A DNA stretch of 64,000 bases from Megalopta genalis (taxonomy: Eukaryota; Arthropoda; Insecta; Hymenoptera; Halictidae): positions 26,129,271 to 26,193,270 of the forward strand of contig NC_135018.1 of NCBI RefSeq assembly GCF_051020955.1, given 5' to 3'. A model generated the notes under the pieces. It saw only the letters and a list, made by a program, of their open reading frames with translations. It did not search any database and had not been told where the DNA came from. Shown here one piece after another: positions 47,271-58,535 of this stretch (positions are counted from its first letter, which is position 1; every line of letters starts with the position of its first letter). The position numbers were made by a program, and so were the translations under genes.

Positions 47271-50016
47271 AAATTTAATTTTTCACAATAATTTATGCGT
47301 CGCCGTGGCCAGAACGAATTTATTTGAGCAACGGGCACGGCCCACCTTTCCAACGACGACGACGACGGAAGCGACACTGTTACGGTCTCCTCCTTAGCGC
47401 GGCGATATTTATTAAAGCGATAAACGGTTTTCATAAATTATTATTAAAACGCAGTGGCCCCCCTAATGGAGCCAGAAATCGCCGGCAAATCCGAAGTGGA
47501 CGTACTTTATGCCGCGTGTCACGCGGTAAACTTGTTCCCGGGGAATTTCTATTTCAGATAATTCAATTCTAAGCGAACTACCGGCGTTAGGGGATCGCTC
47601 CTTTTTCTTGTTGCACGATTTATGAATCGCGATCTAATGGATTGCTATATCGCCGGCTAGTCGCTAATAGGTTGTCTAATTCATGGAAACGGAAGTACGC
47701 GCCATCGATGGTGCACACGAATATAATTCAGAATCTTTTCTAAGTTTTATATTTCTTTCGATTTTCACGCTGTTTCTGTCGATAATAATATTCTGCGGAT
47801 AATATTAAATACAATATTAACAATCATGTGATGCCGTGAAAAATTAAAATTTATACTGAATAAACAGGTGTAGTATTTTCGGAGGGTTAACACGGTATTT
47901 GTCCCGACTTGCACATTAAAATTGCATTAATATATGCACTTATATCGTTAATATAGTTAAGATTCAGAAAGCAATCTTTTTGTTTTTATTTCTTTTCAAT
48001 TTTATGAAATCGTTACGTCGGCAATTAAACTATTAAAAAGTAGTCTCACCATAAATCGCTCACCATCTAAAATTCTTAGAATCCCTCTTCGCAAACGTAA
48101 ATTATGTATAGTACACGGATTTTTCTAAAAAAGCCAGCGTGATTTTTTTAAAGTTTTTCGTTGAAAACTCAGGGATCGCATCACGCACCATAAATCACGG
48201 GGAATGAACGAGCAATAGGGTAATCCTCGGGTGTTCTGTTCTCAAGGAAATTAGTATTCCAATCTTGCGGGATATTTTACAGGCGAATCGGAGATTAAGC
48301 CAGCCGCCGCCATATTATAATGTGCAACTTCGGGCATCGTTCGTCCCTTTTTTCCGCCCGTGGTCCTGTTTAGATGGACGAGGAGAGTCGATCGCTGATG
48401 AGCCTCTCGAACGACGATGACAATTATATATCCATTAGGCGACTTCGACTGGACCCTTCGCGTTTCTAATAATCGTGCGGGTCCGCGAACCATCGGTCCC
48501 ATACATCCTCTAATTCCTGGCCATTAAAAGGGATACGAGAGAACCGTTGCCAAGGCGCACACGATCCGCTCTCGTATTTAGCAGGGTACTTTTCGTGAGT
48601 TCGACTTGGAACGAACTAATTGCGGATGCTTAATAGTCACTGATCCTCTCGATCAGCTTTTGCGAGCTTTCAAACGGAATCGTCAGAAAACGCTTTAAAG
48701 TTGTTCTTAGCTCCTTTCCACTATAAGGTAAATTTTTGCAACGTTTTATTTAGCGGAAGATCATATTCTTGTATAACTGAACTGTATCTAAAAGAACTTC
48801 GATAATTTCCTGCCACATAAAAATTTTACAATTTACTACATTAAATAGATCTAAATCATTTGTTATATCAATACTAAACCTACCGAAACCGGTAAAAATG
48901 ACCCGTCTCACACCTTTTTTCTTTAAATATTCTAACCATTAATACACTTTCACAGGGAATAATTGAATAAATTTCTTAACCATAGTATACATTATAATAG
49001 AAGTGGCGAAAGGTTTAAATAGATAGTCTTGTCATTTTCATAAAGCAACACATTAGAAAACTGTTGGTGGATGCTGAATTATGAAAATACAGTTTTTGAA
49101 CAATAACAAAAATTGTTTTTTTTCAGAATTATTCTACGCAAATAAACTCTACTTTCAGAATCATGAAAATTGTATTTCCACTGTAATGAATTGAAAGAAA
49201 GTTCTCGTAAAAGACTTTTATCGACGAAGCATCCTATTTAATTAATGTATTGATACTGATTATGATCGAAAGAGTAAAAAATGGAATATTATGGGGAGTA
49301 ATGGAATATTATGAGATGAGATTTTTTATGAAAACCTCTGATTTCCAAGCGAGTCTCCGAGAAAGGAAGCGGTAGAATCCCGTCGCTGCTTTTAATTATC
49401 AGCTCCTAATCATCAATCAATTTGATTCTTACGTCGTCGGAGCTGTGCCTATCGGCGTTTTTTGCCATCCGACTAGTCTCCATCGATTCTCTCTTGTCGG
49501 TTTCTATATTAATCTGACCGTCATTAGACCGGTCGATCATTACGTGCATGATGCGTCTGGGTCGAGCGGTCTCATCAAATTTTTCTTCGTATCGTTTCCG
49601 ATTCTTGGAACCGTGTTTATCCGCCGGACATTTCATGATATGGTAATATCGGACAGCGCAGACACCTTCTGGAATTAAGAAACGTCTAATTATAACGCGC
49701 CGTTAACAAACAATTTGTTCGAATAATCAGCGACGGATTTGAAACATATGCACTTTATGAATCGTAACGCGTACGGGCTCTGTCGTAGTGGCAGGATTTC
49801 ACCATCGATCGTGTTGATAGCGATCGATAACTTTCACACGTTCGTCAATTACCTAATTAATTACGTAATTAACTTCCGCAATGCTATATCAAACGTTCTT
49901 TTGTTGTGGCCGGCATCGAAAGGAATAATGGAACGGTGCGGCCGGTTGTTCAGGAATAAATGCATTGTAAAATCGTGCAGTTTTTTTTTTACAACCAGCT
50001 AGAACGGAGAAGGAAA

Positions 50017-50074
50017 CTTGCTCTGCTTGCTTGCTTTGCTTGCTTGCTTGTTCTGCTTGCTCTGCTTGCTGCGT
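50017..50074 (+). repeat. Tetranucleotide/pentanucleotide repeat (TTGC, TCTGC)
   Basis: Interleaved cttgc, tctgc and tttgc units for about 58 bases. The minus strand reads as a Gln/Ala/Glu/Ser-rich pseudo-peptide. Confidence 0.85.
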
Positions 50075-52989
50075 CGGGTTCGGGATAATGCTACTGACAA
50101 CTGGCGCCACGACGGCCAGCAACGGACGCTTCGGCAACTAGCCGTACTCCCACGTAATCTTCACTTTCCTGGCCAATCGAATAAACATTTCAATAAATTT
50201 TCTTTGCAGTAATATTTCTTAAATCGCTCCACGCGCGTACCGCAAACGATATTATTCATTGCAATGAATAAATGAAAAATTGTATCAGCAAATGTTAAAG
50301 GTTAACGCGAGCCCTTCAAAATTTAGGAAAAGACCTCCGACATTTACGAAATTTGTTTTAACATTTGTTCAGTAATTTTTATCATGTAATTTTTTAAACG
50401 GGTTGGAAGAATAACAGTTTCTATTCGACAAAATATGTAGAGAACCAGAATTCATCAAAAGAGCACCTTCTTAACAGACTGTATCTTTTACATTTTCTAC
50501 GATCATAACAGTTTTAGAAAATAGTCTCACTATGAATTTTAATTTCATTGTTTTAGGTCTTCATTATGAAGTGTTCCTCCAATATCTTCCCATCGAAAGA
50601 CGTTATCTTGTGAAATACTATTTTATGAAAATAGAAGCACATCTTTCAATCGACAATTACGAAAAACGTATTAATAAGTGCTCCGCGTGCAATGTATTGA
50701 TAGGACACGAGAGGACAGGTGCAAGAGCGTAAAGACAGTCCAAATATTTTTACAATTAACGTGCACTGTACTCCACTAAACAATGTTCGTTATATTGACT
50801 TCTCGACACAGATTATGTCAACGTTCTGCAATATTTTTCCTTTAACCCAAAACATTCATCAAAATTCAAAGTGACATTATTCTAACTTATTTATTAGCTT
50901 TTAAAGAGCAATTAGCTTTCAAAAGGATTAAATTTCTGTAGAAATCGTTCAGATGCTTCAGAAGCCTGTGCGGATTCAAGACACTATTACCTTTCTTCTT
51001 CTAAAATTTGTGGAAATTGTACGGACTTATAGGCGAGGCAATATAATTGCCGAGACTTTTTGCGAGGACATGCGCCGTCAACGCAAGAATTAACCCGGCG
51101 TCATACATTGTATAGGAGGGTGTCGTTCGAGCAAATTCTACTGGTAGAAAAACGGCCGAGGGGACGGGAACGAGGAACGCCACGAAATAGTTTCCGTCAT
51201 TTATCGGTGAGAGATGACTGCGCTGAGTGCCGCGGAACGTTGCCGGGGAGATAATGTTTTGTAGCAACAGGTGAGGCAGGTGCTCGACCTGAATGCCGAG
51301 CTGCACGCGTCTAATAATCTGGATCTATAGATCAGGTGTCCCGACCAGTTTGAACTTACGAGAGACAATAATTATGTCGTTGCCAAAAAAGCTCCCGTAG
51401 AGGCGGCTGACTACTCTGAACGCTGCTCTGCCTTCTATCCACCGGTAGAATGGTCAGAAAAACCGCTCTCTATACTTTTCCTCGGGTCAAAAGCTACCTC
51501 GTGTCTCGCTAAAGAACCTTGATAAAACGTGCTATTAAATTTTTTCAATTTTCTGTAGTGTTAGCGCTGTTCGATAATGCTCTTGTATTTTATATAGATT
51601 TTTAAGCGAGGTATATAACGATGCAGTTGCGCACAATTACAGTTCATTGTATATCTTTGCATTTTTGTAGTAGTTGTCTGTTTCATAATATCAGTGGTGA
51701 AAAAATGAATTGATTATATTGTACTCGATACATTGTACATTATATTTTATACATCTTCAGATCTTTTCTTTATTTTCTTTAAACTGTGAAATTGGACACT
51801 TAAGGCATAAATAGTGAATTAATTACAGAATGAATGAAATGTAAAAGGCACACATTTGTTTTGCAAGCGTATCATTTGATGTTGCAGAGTATAGCCTACT
51901 TTGGATTCGTACTTATTCCTTTGAGAAACGCTATTTACTTTAAGGAAGAAACATATTTGTAATTTTAATAATCGTACTAATTGATTATGGGTAAACTGTG
52001 GGTTCGACATCTTCATGATAAAATTGAACAGAGGAAATTTAAAACAGTAGATAGGTGAAAATAATTTATCAATATTAATGACGTACTTTCATATTATTGA
52101 CGTTAGTTAAAAAATGAATGGAACTTCTATTTGACTTCTTTTTCTTAGAATTGACGCAAACAACGTTGATTCTGCACGAAATTCAATACTAAAATTGTGT
52201 CTTACGCTTTTATCCTGATGTAGCGGTACATCTTGTACGAAAAAGTAATTACTATTTGCAGATTAGGTCCCACCTAATTCCAAATCCAAATATCGATTCC
52301 TTTATGATGCATTTCAGATTGTGCTGCACTAATATTTGCATCGATTTTAAGATTCATGGTGTCGGATTTGCGTGTAGCGACGAATCGTGATCGCCCACGT
52401 TGAAACGAGCCTCGAAGAGTAAAAACCGGCGCAATTAACAACCAATAAGTTGGCCCGTCGGCGTAGGCTAACGTTTACAAAAGACTACTTCATTCGCCGG
52501 GCTCTAACGAGCCAGTAGACTGGATTCGAAAGGAGTCGATCGGTCTCCGGAGGACTTTCTTGCTGGTCTCCGCCCTTCGCAACCCCTCGCGCCTTCGGCC
52601 CGAGGTAATCAAGAGTCTATAATTTAGCCAGATCGAAAGGCACGGGCTAACGAACAAAAACGATCGCGGTTTTTCGTGTTAAAAATCATCTCCGATGGCT
52701 GCGCCCTACGACTGAACGTATTAACGATCGGAGATTCCGCGGAACGGCGATTTACGCCACGTAAACACCGGTCCCGAGTAATTATCTTGTGATAAAGCAC
52801 TAACGATTTTTGACCCGCTTGCCACCGTTTGGGAAAGATTGTAAAGTAACCCACGACGCGGGCCTGGGCCGGGTCCAAGAACAAAATCGTTTTAAATCTC
52901 CTCCTCCAGTCTTAAAAATACACTCGATAATGTAACTGTTATCTTCTGTCTGCTTAGTTTGATTAGAAATTTGGTACATATTCGATAGA

Positions 52990-53132
52990 TTTGTGGACGT
53001 CTGTTTTCTAATATTCGGGACGTCCTAAAGATGTAAATTCCAGACCTAACAACGTTTAGTTCGGGACGTCTTGAAGTCGTTTACTTTAGGTCGTAGGACG
53101 TTCGAATTTTAAATGGACGTAAAATGGACATT
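52990..53132 (+). repeat. Cluster of GGACGT words in a decayed tandem repeat
   Basis: GGACGT or a close variant occurs at 52995, 53018, 53064, 53096, 53115 and 53126 (ggaca). Two units start ttcgggacgtc (about 53015 and 53061, spacing 46), each followed by an aag(a/t)(t/c)gt-ta block. GACGTC is also a palindrome. Confidence 0.6.
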
Positions 53133-53479
53133 TTTTAAATGTTGTGTGCTATCTGGGTACACTCTAACGATAATCGTTAAAAATCTAAATAAATCTATTC
53201 CTCTTATTTTAACCATGCAATCTAAAATACACAGTTACTTTCAATGTTCCATAAATCGAAATTTTTAAAGTACAATAAACGTATAATTCAACCACCACGT
53301 TACGCAAGTGTTATCACACATCTATATCTTTGTCAATAATGTCCAATTACAAACAAATGGAAAAATTCTACAAACTTAGAGTTTGCACTTATGACTTTCT
53401 CGATATCTCGAAAACTGAAGGACACAGAAAGAAGAGTTGCTTAGCATTGACGAACACGCGGATCAATCAACAGATTCTC

Positions 53480-54300
53480 AGAAGTCCCATGTTTCTATAG
53501 ATTTAATGTTTTTCCTCGAGTCGACCGGAAGTTGGCGAATTCGGTGCACCGTTTCCAGGATCGGTCCTGAAGAGAATCGACCTTGGAGGAATTCGCTTGC
53601 AGCTCGGAGGATGCATAAAACATGGGGGGGCACGCGGGTCATCGCGGGGTAGAAGCATCGTCTCGGTTTTCCCCCGTTTCTCTCTTTCCCGAGGACGACG
53701 CCGAGGCAAAAACCCAGCCCGAATATGACGTATGTATGTATGTACGCGGGATGCAGAGAAGTGCTCCCTACCATGGCGGCTCTCTCCCTCTGACGCTACC
53801 TTTGTCTCTTTTATTGGCGTTCTCCGGAGAATTGATAACGGCGGAACGCCGCTACGAGTACGCTAATCGTACTCGAAAGGATACTCGAGACTGCCGCGGT
53901 ATTTTTCACGATTTCCATGATCCCTCGGTTGTGGCCCCCCTCCCACCTCACCGATGCTGTGCAGAACCCTGTACCATAACCATGGCCCGGTTCCTCCATA
54001 CCCTCCCGGTCCTTTCCCCGATATTTACTTAAGCTATACATTTTATGCGGGAGGGAAACTCATTTGCGCGATACGCGATGATATTTCGTTAAACGGAGCC
54101 GGCAACGGCTCCCACCCACGCTGCCGGCGGGCTGTCCACGTTTAATGAAATAACTGGACGCCTACCGGAGTAGTCGAAGATCTTCTGGCTAAAGAGGAAT
54201 CGTTTCGAGAAATTTAACCAGGTCGACGCAGTTACGAGGGCTATTAGTAGACTGATTTTTTCTGGATTCTTGGTGAGCATTGTTCCTGGTATTTATTAAT
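53480..54300. other. GC-rich island, no gene seen
   Basis: High GC with a short TATG run at 53729-53745 and crowded frames on both strands (up to 136 codons) over the same bases. No recognisable domain. It is one of several promoter- or enhancer-like islands. Confidence 0.5.
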
Positions 54301-54330
54301 TAATTTGTTTTCCTAGAAGGCCCACAGCTT

Positions 54331-54702
54331 GCGATTCTTCAAGCTTCGCGGCTTGTTTTTATAGTTGCCTTTCTCTCTCTCTCTTTCTCGTGACATAACT
54401 TCGAAAGGAGTTATGCTATTCGAGTCTGTACGTTCGATGGAAATTCGAAAGCCACATGCATCGATTCGACAGAGAACTTGACCATCGTATCATGTAACCT
54501 GACACACACCCAACAGACCATTTTGTGTTGTCTTCCGGGAATTCGAGTCAAAAGAACCGCGTCGCGTGGCGCATCAGGCGCTTGACCAACTCCGTCGAAC
54601 CTTAGCATCGACGTAGCAATAAATTATATAGGCGTCGGACTAGCACAGGCAAATTCACGGTAACCCGAAGTTTGGGATTCTAGGGAGAATTTACTGCATG
54701 TA
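54331..54702. mobile_element. Foldback element, copy C (fragments)
   Basis: cgattcttcaagcttcgcgg cttgtttttatagttgcc (54331-54368) matches one inner arm of the foldback family at most positions. It then runs into a CT tract (54369-54389). About 300 bases downstream, gggagaatttactgcatgta (about 54683-54702) resembles the family's right terminus (ggagagaatttactgtaca). The two fragments may be ends of one insertion with foreign or rearranged DNA between them, or separate relics. Confidence 0.45.
54394..54415. repeat. Short perfect inverted repeat
   Basis: cataact (54394-54400), eight bases, agttatg (54409-54415), lying between the two copy C fragments. Confidence 0.6.
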
Positions 54703-55546
54703 TTTAAACAGAGGGTTATCTTGAAATAGCTGAAAATTATATCATCGCCACGATTTCAGCGCTACCATCTTTCACCGACATTGTTTATATACCGACACAC
54801 TTATATTCTCAATTTATTTACGTTTTCCATTGCTCGCACATACCAAATTATAATATCACCAATCTCCATGAAAAGTCAAAAGACAGCACCTGTTCTACTA
54901 ACGGACAGTCAGAGGGACGACATGCTACAGTGATTGAGAATAAACGTATGATCGATACATTGAAATTAATAAACGTTTTGTAAATAAATTCCTCATCAAT
55001 TTTTCATTGACACGTAAAAGCAATATTAACATAAGCAGCTATAACAGCCAAATTTGGTCAAATCGATGCAGGTATCGGATCGAAACGCTTTAAAAAACAT
55101 CGCGATCATTCGAAAAACCTAGGAAGGCCATTTCCAGACGGTGTATTGTACTTCAACGGAGCTCCCTCCCCTGAAGACGCTTGAGCACCCCTGTGAAACT
55201 GGCAAATATATACCGCGTAGGCGGTAGACAAGGGAGAGAAGGTACGGGTCCGGGGTTGAACAGGGGGTGAGAAGGGGGAGATAGAGGTATAGGTAAAACG
55301 CAAAGCCACGGGACGTAAGGTTGAATTTATCCGCGGCGTATCCGCATACACGAAGGTATCCGTCTATCTTACTTTATCCCCGAGACGCGAAGCTCCGTAT
55401 GACAGCCCGCCAGCTGATCTATCGCATAAAACATAAAGTGGGGTATTCCATTTCTAAGGCCACACCCCAGCAACCACCCCCGCCGACCCCCTTGGTAGGA
55501 AATGTACCGCGGAACGAGGCGCGCGGAAAATACGCGTTGCTCGAGT

Positions 55547-55549
<3 letters not shown>

Positions 55550-55584
<35 letters not shown>
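55550..55584 (+). repeat. CT dinucleotide microsatellite, 35 bases
   Basis: Uninterrupted TC units. The 178-codon + frame and 169-codon minus frame that cross it read as Ser-Leu and Arg-Glu runs there. Confidence 0.95.
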
Positions 55585-55586
<2 letters not shown>

Positions 55587-55996
55587 GCTTGCCCGGCTCA
55601 ATTTTTTAAAACGTTTTAGTCGCGAGCATACCGATCGACCGAGGGCTTTCGAGCCGGCTACGGCTTTTATGGGATTTTTTAAGAGTCCAGAAACGCGGGC
55701 TGCGAGCGCGATTCGCGTTCCTACAGTCTTCGCGTTGAACGCAAACGTCTCCCACCAGGTTCCTAGATGGATCTCCGGAAATAAGGGTGCTAATAAAATG
55801 ATAGTGAGACAAAGTGAATTGTGGCTGACTCTGACGGGAGATGACCGTTCAGTTTGAACAGCAAGCAGAGCAACGGGTACATATATATTCTTCGATATGT
55901 CAATTTTGAGAACTTGAAGCGATTGCAATGGGACTCTTAGTACAAGTCCATTATGTACAAATCAGAGACAAAAATTTACGAGAATATCATCGCTGT

Positions 55997-56033
55997 TCTG
56001 ATCGACGTTTTTATGATCTGATCGACGTTTTTA
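55997..56033 (+). repeat. Tandem duplication, unit 20 bases
   Basis: tctgatcgacgttttta occurs at 55997 and 56017. Confidence 0.85.
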
Positions 56034-57135
56034 CATCATTAGCGTACCCTATATACGTAAGTGATGTAAATTTGCAACTTTTTTGCACATCTGGATCAGT
56101 GAATGTGTCTTTGAAGTTATCCATTATGGCCTCGAACCTTTATCCACATAATTGCTGATACCAAAGTCATTCACAGTACAGCTGCATTCATATACCTGTG
56201 AACAATCGTGGACAATGGGTGAACGAATTCGATTCAATTATTAGATCGAAGCCTAACTACCTTGTTCTCTTATTATTATTTATATAGCATCCACGTTTAC
56301 AAATTGCAAAATATGCAACTAATACGCAACATTATCGGTCACGTGTATTATGTCTCCAATAATTTCCTCAGGTGCACACCTAGTACAAAACAAATCTAAC
56401 AAACACGTCCAAACTTACCTACTACAACAGCAAATTCACAACAAATAAAGGCAAACCACTCTTAACCAATGCACACGACGCCACTTACACTTGGCATACT
56501 TTCAGAACAACATCTAGTCCCAAAAAGAGATTCAAAAAGCACATCAAAGCTCTTCAATCGCAACGTCAAATCCGTAACAAATCAATGGAAACAATTCTTC
56601 AACCAACCATATCACACCGTCTACGCTGAGCTGCCTTTCAGATCAACACCTATTTCCCAAGCAAAAGCAAGGAACGCGTCTGAACTCTCCACTCACAACG
56701 TCAAATCTCCAACAAACCGGAGCGAGCCTTAAAACTACGCTATTAACTTAATACAGTTAACTACCTTAACTACAATTTAACTACAGTTCGCCATCCTAGA
56801 CCCGTCACCTCTGTATACCATATCTTTTTCTTGGGATCATCATCTAGCCAATCCCATCCAAGTATGACCCTCGGATCGAATCAATCCGCGGGAAGACTAT
56901 CTCATCGAGTATTCGCGGGACAACAGCAGGAATTGCAGTTGTTCCACGGGGAGAGTTGGTGCGGATGGCGAAAGTGGCGCGCGGCTTGACGAATGCCGAA
57001 GCGGAGAGACGGGCGAAGAGAACAAGAAAGAGAAAGAGAGACAGCGAGGGTGAGTAGAATAGAACCTGGGGGAATGGGATTCTCGCGAAGAAATAGACGA
57101 AAGGAAGGAAGACGGGCAGATAGAGGAAGGCGGTA

Positions 57136-57171
57136 GGAAGGAAGGAAGGAAGGAAGGAAGGAAGGAAGGAA
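57136..57171 (+). repeat. GGAA tetranucleotide microsatellite, 9 units
   Basis: Thirty-six bases of pure ggaa. GGAA is also the core of ETS-factor sites. The minus strand gives Phe-Leu-Pro-Ser repeats that should not be read as protein. Confidence 0.95.
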
Positions 57172-58502
57172 TATTGCAAGGCAGAAACGGCGGCCGCTCC
57201 GAATGCAATCCACGTACCGACTGCTTTCAAATATTAATGTCACGTGACTTATTATATCCGAGGCGTGTGCGGTGGAGTGAGTGGCTCTCCGCCATCCACG
57301 GCACCGGGCTCCGTCGTCGGTGTGCCCCCCGGCCCCCCATCGCGGCGCGAACCAACGGTGCAGACTATGCACCACTGCGGCAGGACTAGCTTGTCTGGGC
57401 TTGATTGTAAAATTTTTCGTGCCGCATAGTGGCCCATTTTATCGCCTTGTGCCGGCGAGAGGAGAGCCCGCGAGAGGAGAGAGCCGGTTGGGGTGGCCGG
57501 GAGGGGGTCGCGAGGGGGCCGCGAGCAAGAAGGGGGGCGGAGGCGTGGAGAAGGCCAGAAGGGGTGCCGGATAAGCGTAGGGGCCGGGGAATTGAGGGAA
57601 AATACTCGGCGCGCCGCGGCTTTTAATCCGAGCGCTCATTCTCGTGGATTCCTTTCTAATTTTTACGCGGTCGCTCATGCGTAATCGAAAATGAAGGAAA
57701 AAAAGAAGAGGAAAAACAGCGTGACGAGGGGGCGGGCTGCGGCATGTGTGTGGAAATGTGTGTGGATTTCTGTGTGGGTGTAAGCTGCACGCAGCCAGCC
57801 AGCCAGAGGGGAGGTGGAGGCACTTCCGTCGGTGCAGCCGCCACTTCAACCCTCATTGACTTGACTTCTTACCACTTACACGAGAGAAATGTTATGAATT
57901 CCCCCGTTTTGTCGCGACCCGGCTGCAAAAATTACGGAAGAATGCCTGCCGATTTTCTGGCCACGGGAGGATCCGTCCGATACCGACTCATCTGTTGCAC
58001 CTAGTCTCACCGGCATCCCCTTCCCGGGTTCCGAGCGGGGTGCGTATCCTGGTGATCATAAATGCGACTTTCTACTCGGCCTTTCTCTTTGCCGGGTTTC
58101 ATTTTCCTTCCTGCCACGACTGTCGTTCTCTTCAGAATTTTTGGAATTTTTTAATTCGCTAGTTTATCTGCTTCTTTGCTGCCTGCCTCGATGGCTGATT
58201 AACACGTTCTTTACCAGCGTTATTAGCGTACATAGTTATATGATAAAAGTGTCAAAGAGAAGCTGTACATTCTCTAAATATCATGCTGTATATCATAATT
58301 TTAAATAATAATATTCACAACATTAATTTGACGTTGTTAAATTTTCGTTGTCTTTTATTTTAGAATTCTTTTGTGTTTTATCAACGGACACGCGTGTGCG
58401 TTGCTGCATACTAATACAGATAATTAGTCTATGGATTTTGTGCATTTGAGACAAAAATGAAATTAATCTACAAAATTTGAAAAGGGATGTTCTACTATTT
58501 TA

Positions 58503-58535
58503 CTTTGCACAAAGATCCACAGTGTAATAATGATT
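58503..58535 (+). repeat. Copy of the AAAGATCCAC recurring motif
   Basis: ctttgcacaaagatccacag followed by tgtaataatgattta. Confidence 0.45.

Larger units (their letters stand above)
44880..48700. other. GC-rich patches in AT-rich DNA, no gene seen
   Basis: GC-rich patches lie at 44880-45540, 45900-46100 and 46980-47600. A 136-codon frame (45134-45544, minus) is rich in Arg and Ser and unrecognised. Small repeats are listed separately: a 30-base duplication, an inverted repeat at 47 kb and a GGTC run at 47236-47270. Confidence 0.55.
48700..53480. other. No gene seen; AT-rich DNA
   Basis: AT-rich apart from moderate-GC patches at 49400-49650, 51050-51330 and 52380-52900. It contains the TTGC repeat and the GGACGT cluster. 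A line near 48880 (acctaccgaaaccggtaaaa followed by atgacccgt) looks like a fragment of a repeat but has no clear second copy here. Confidence 0.55.
54300..58100. other. GC-rich islands and repeats, no gene seen
   Basis: GC-rich at 55100-55860 and 56860-58080, with AT-rich DNA between 55900 and 56850. Frames of 128-178 codons here translate the CT and GGAA tracts or overlap on opposite strands. A small inverted repeat (ggtgca/tgcacc) lies at about 57357-57373, and agcc repeats lie at 57797-57808. Confidence 0.5.

Noticed and set aside
55321..55928. 178-codon + frame and 169-codon minus frame
   Set aside because: Both cross a 35-base CT tract and overlap one another; the proteins are Ser-Leu and Arg-Glu runs there and otherwise unrecognisable.
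56844..57375. Overlapping minus-strand frames of 103-157 codons with FLPS repeats
   Set aside because: The repeats are the translated GGAA tetranucleotide; three overlapping frames are open at once.
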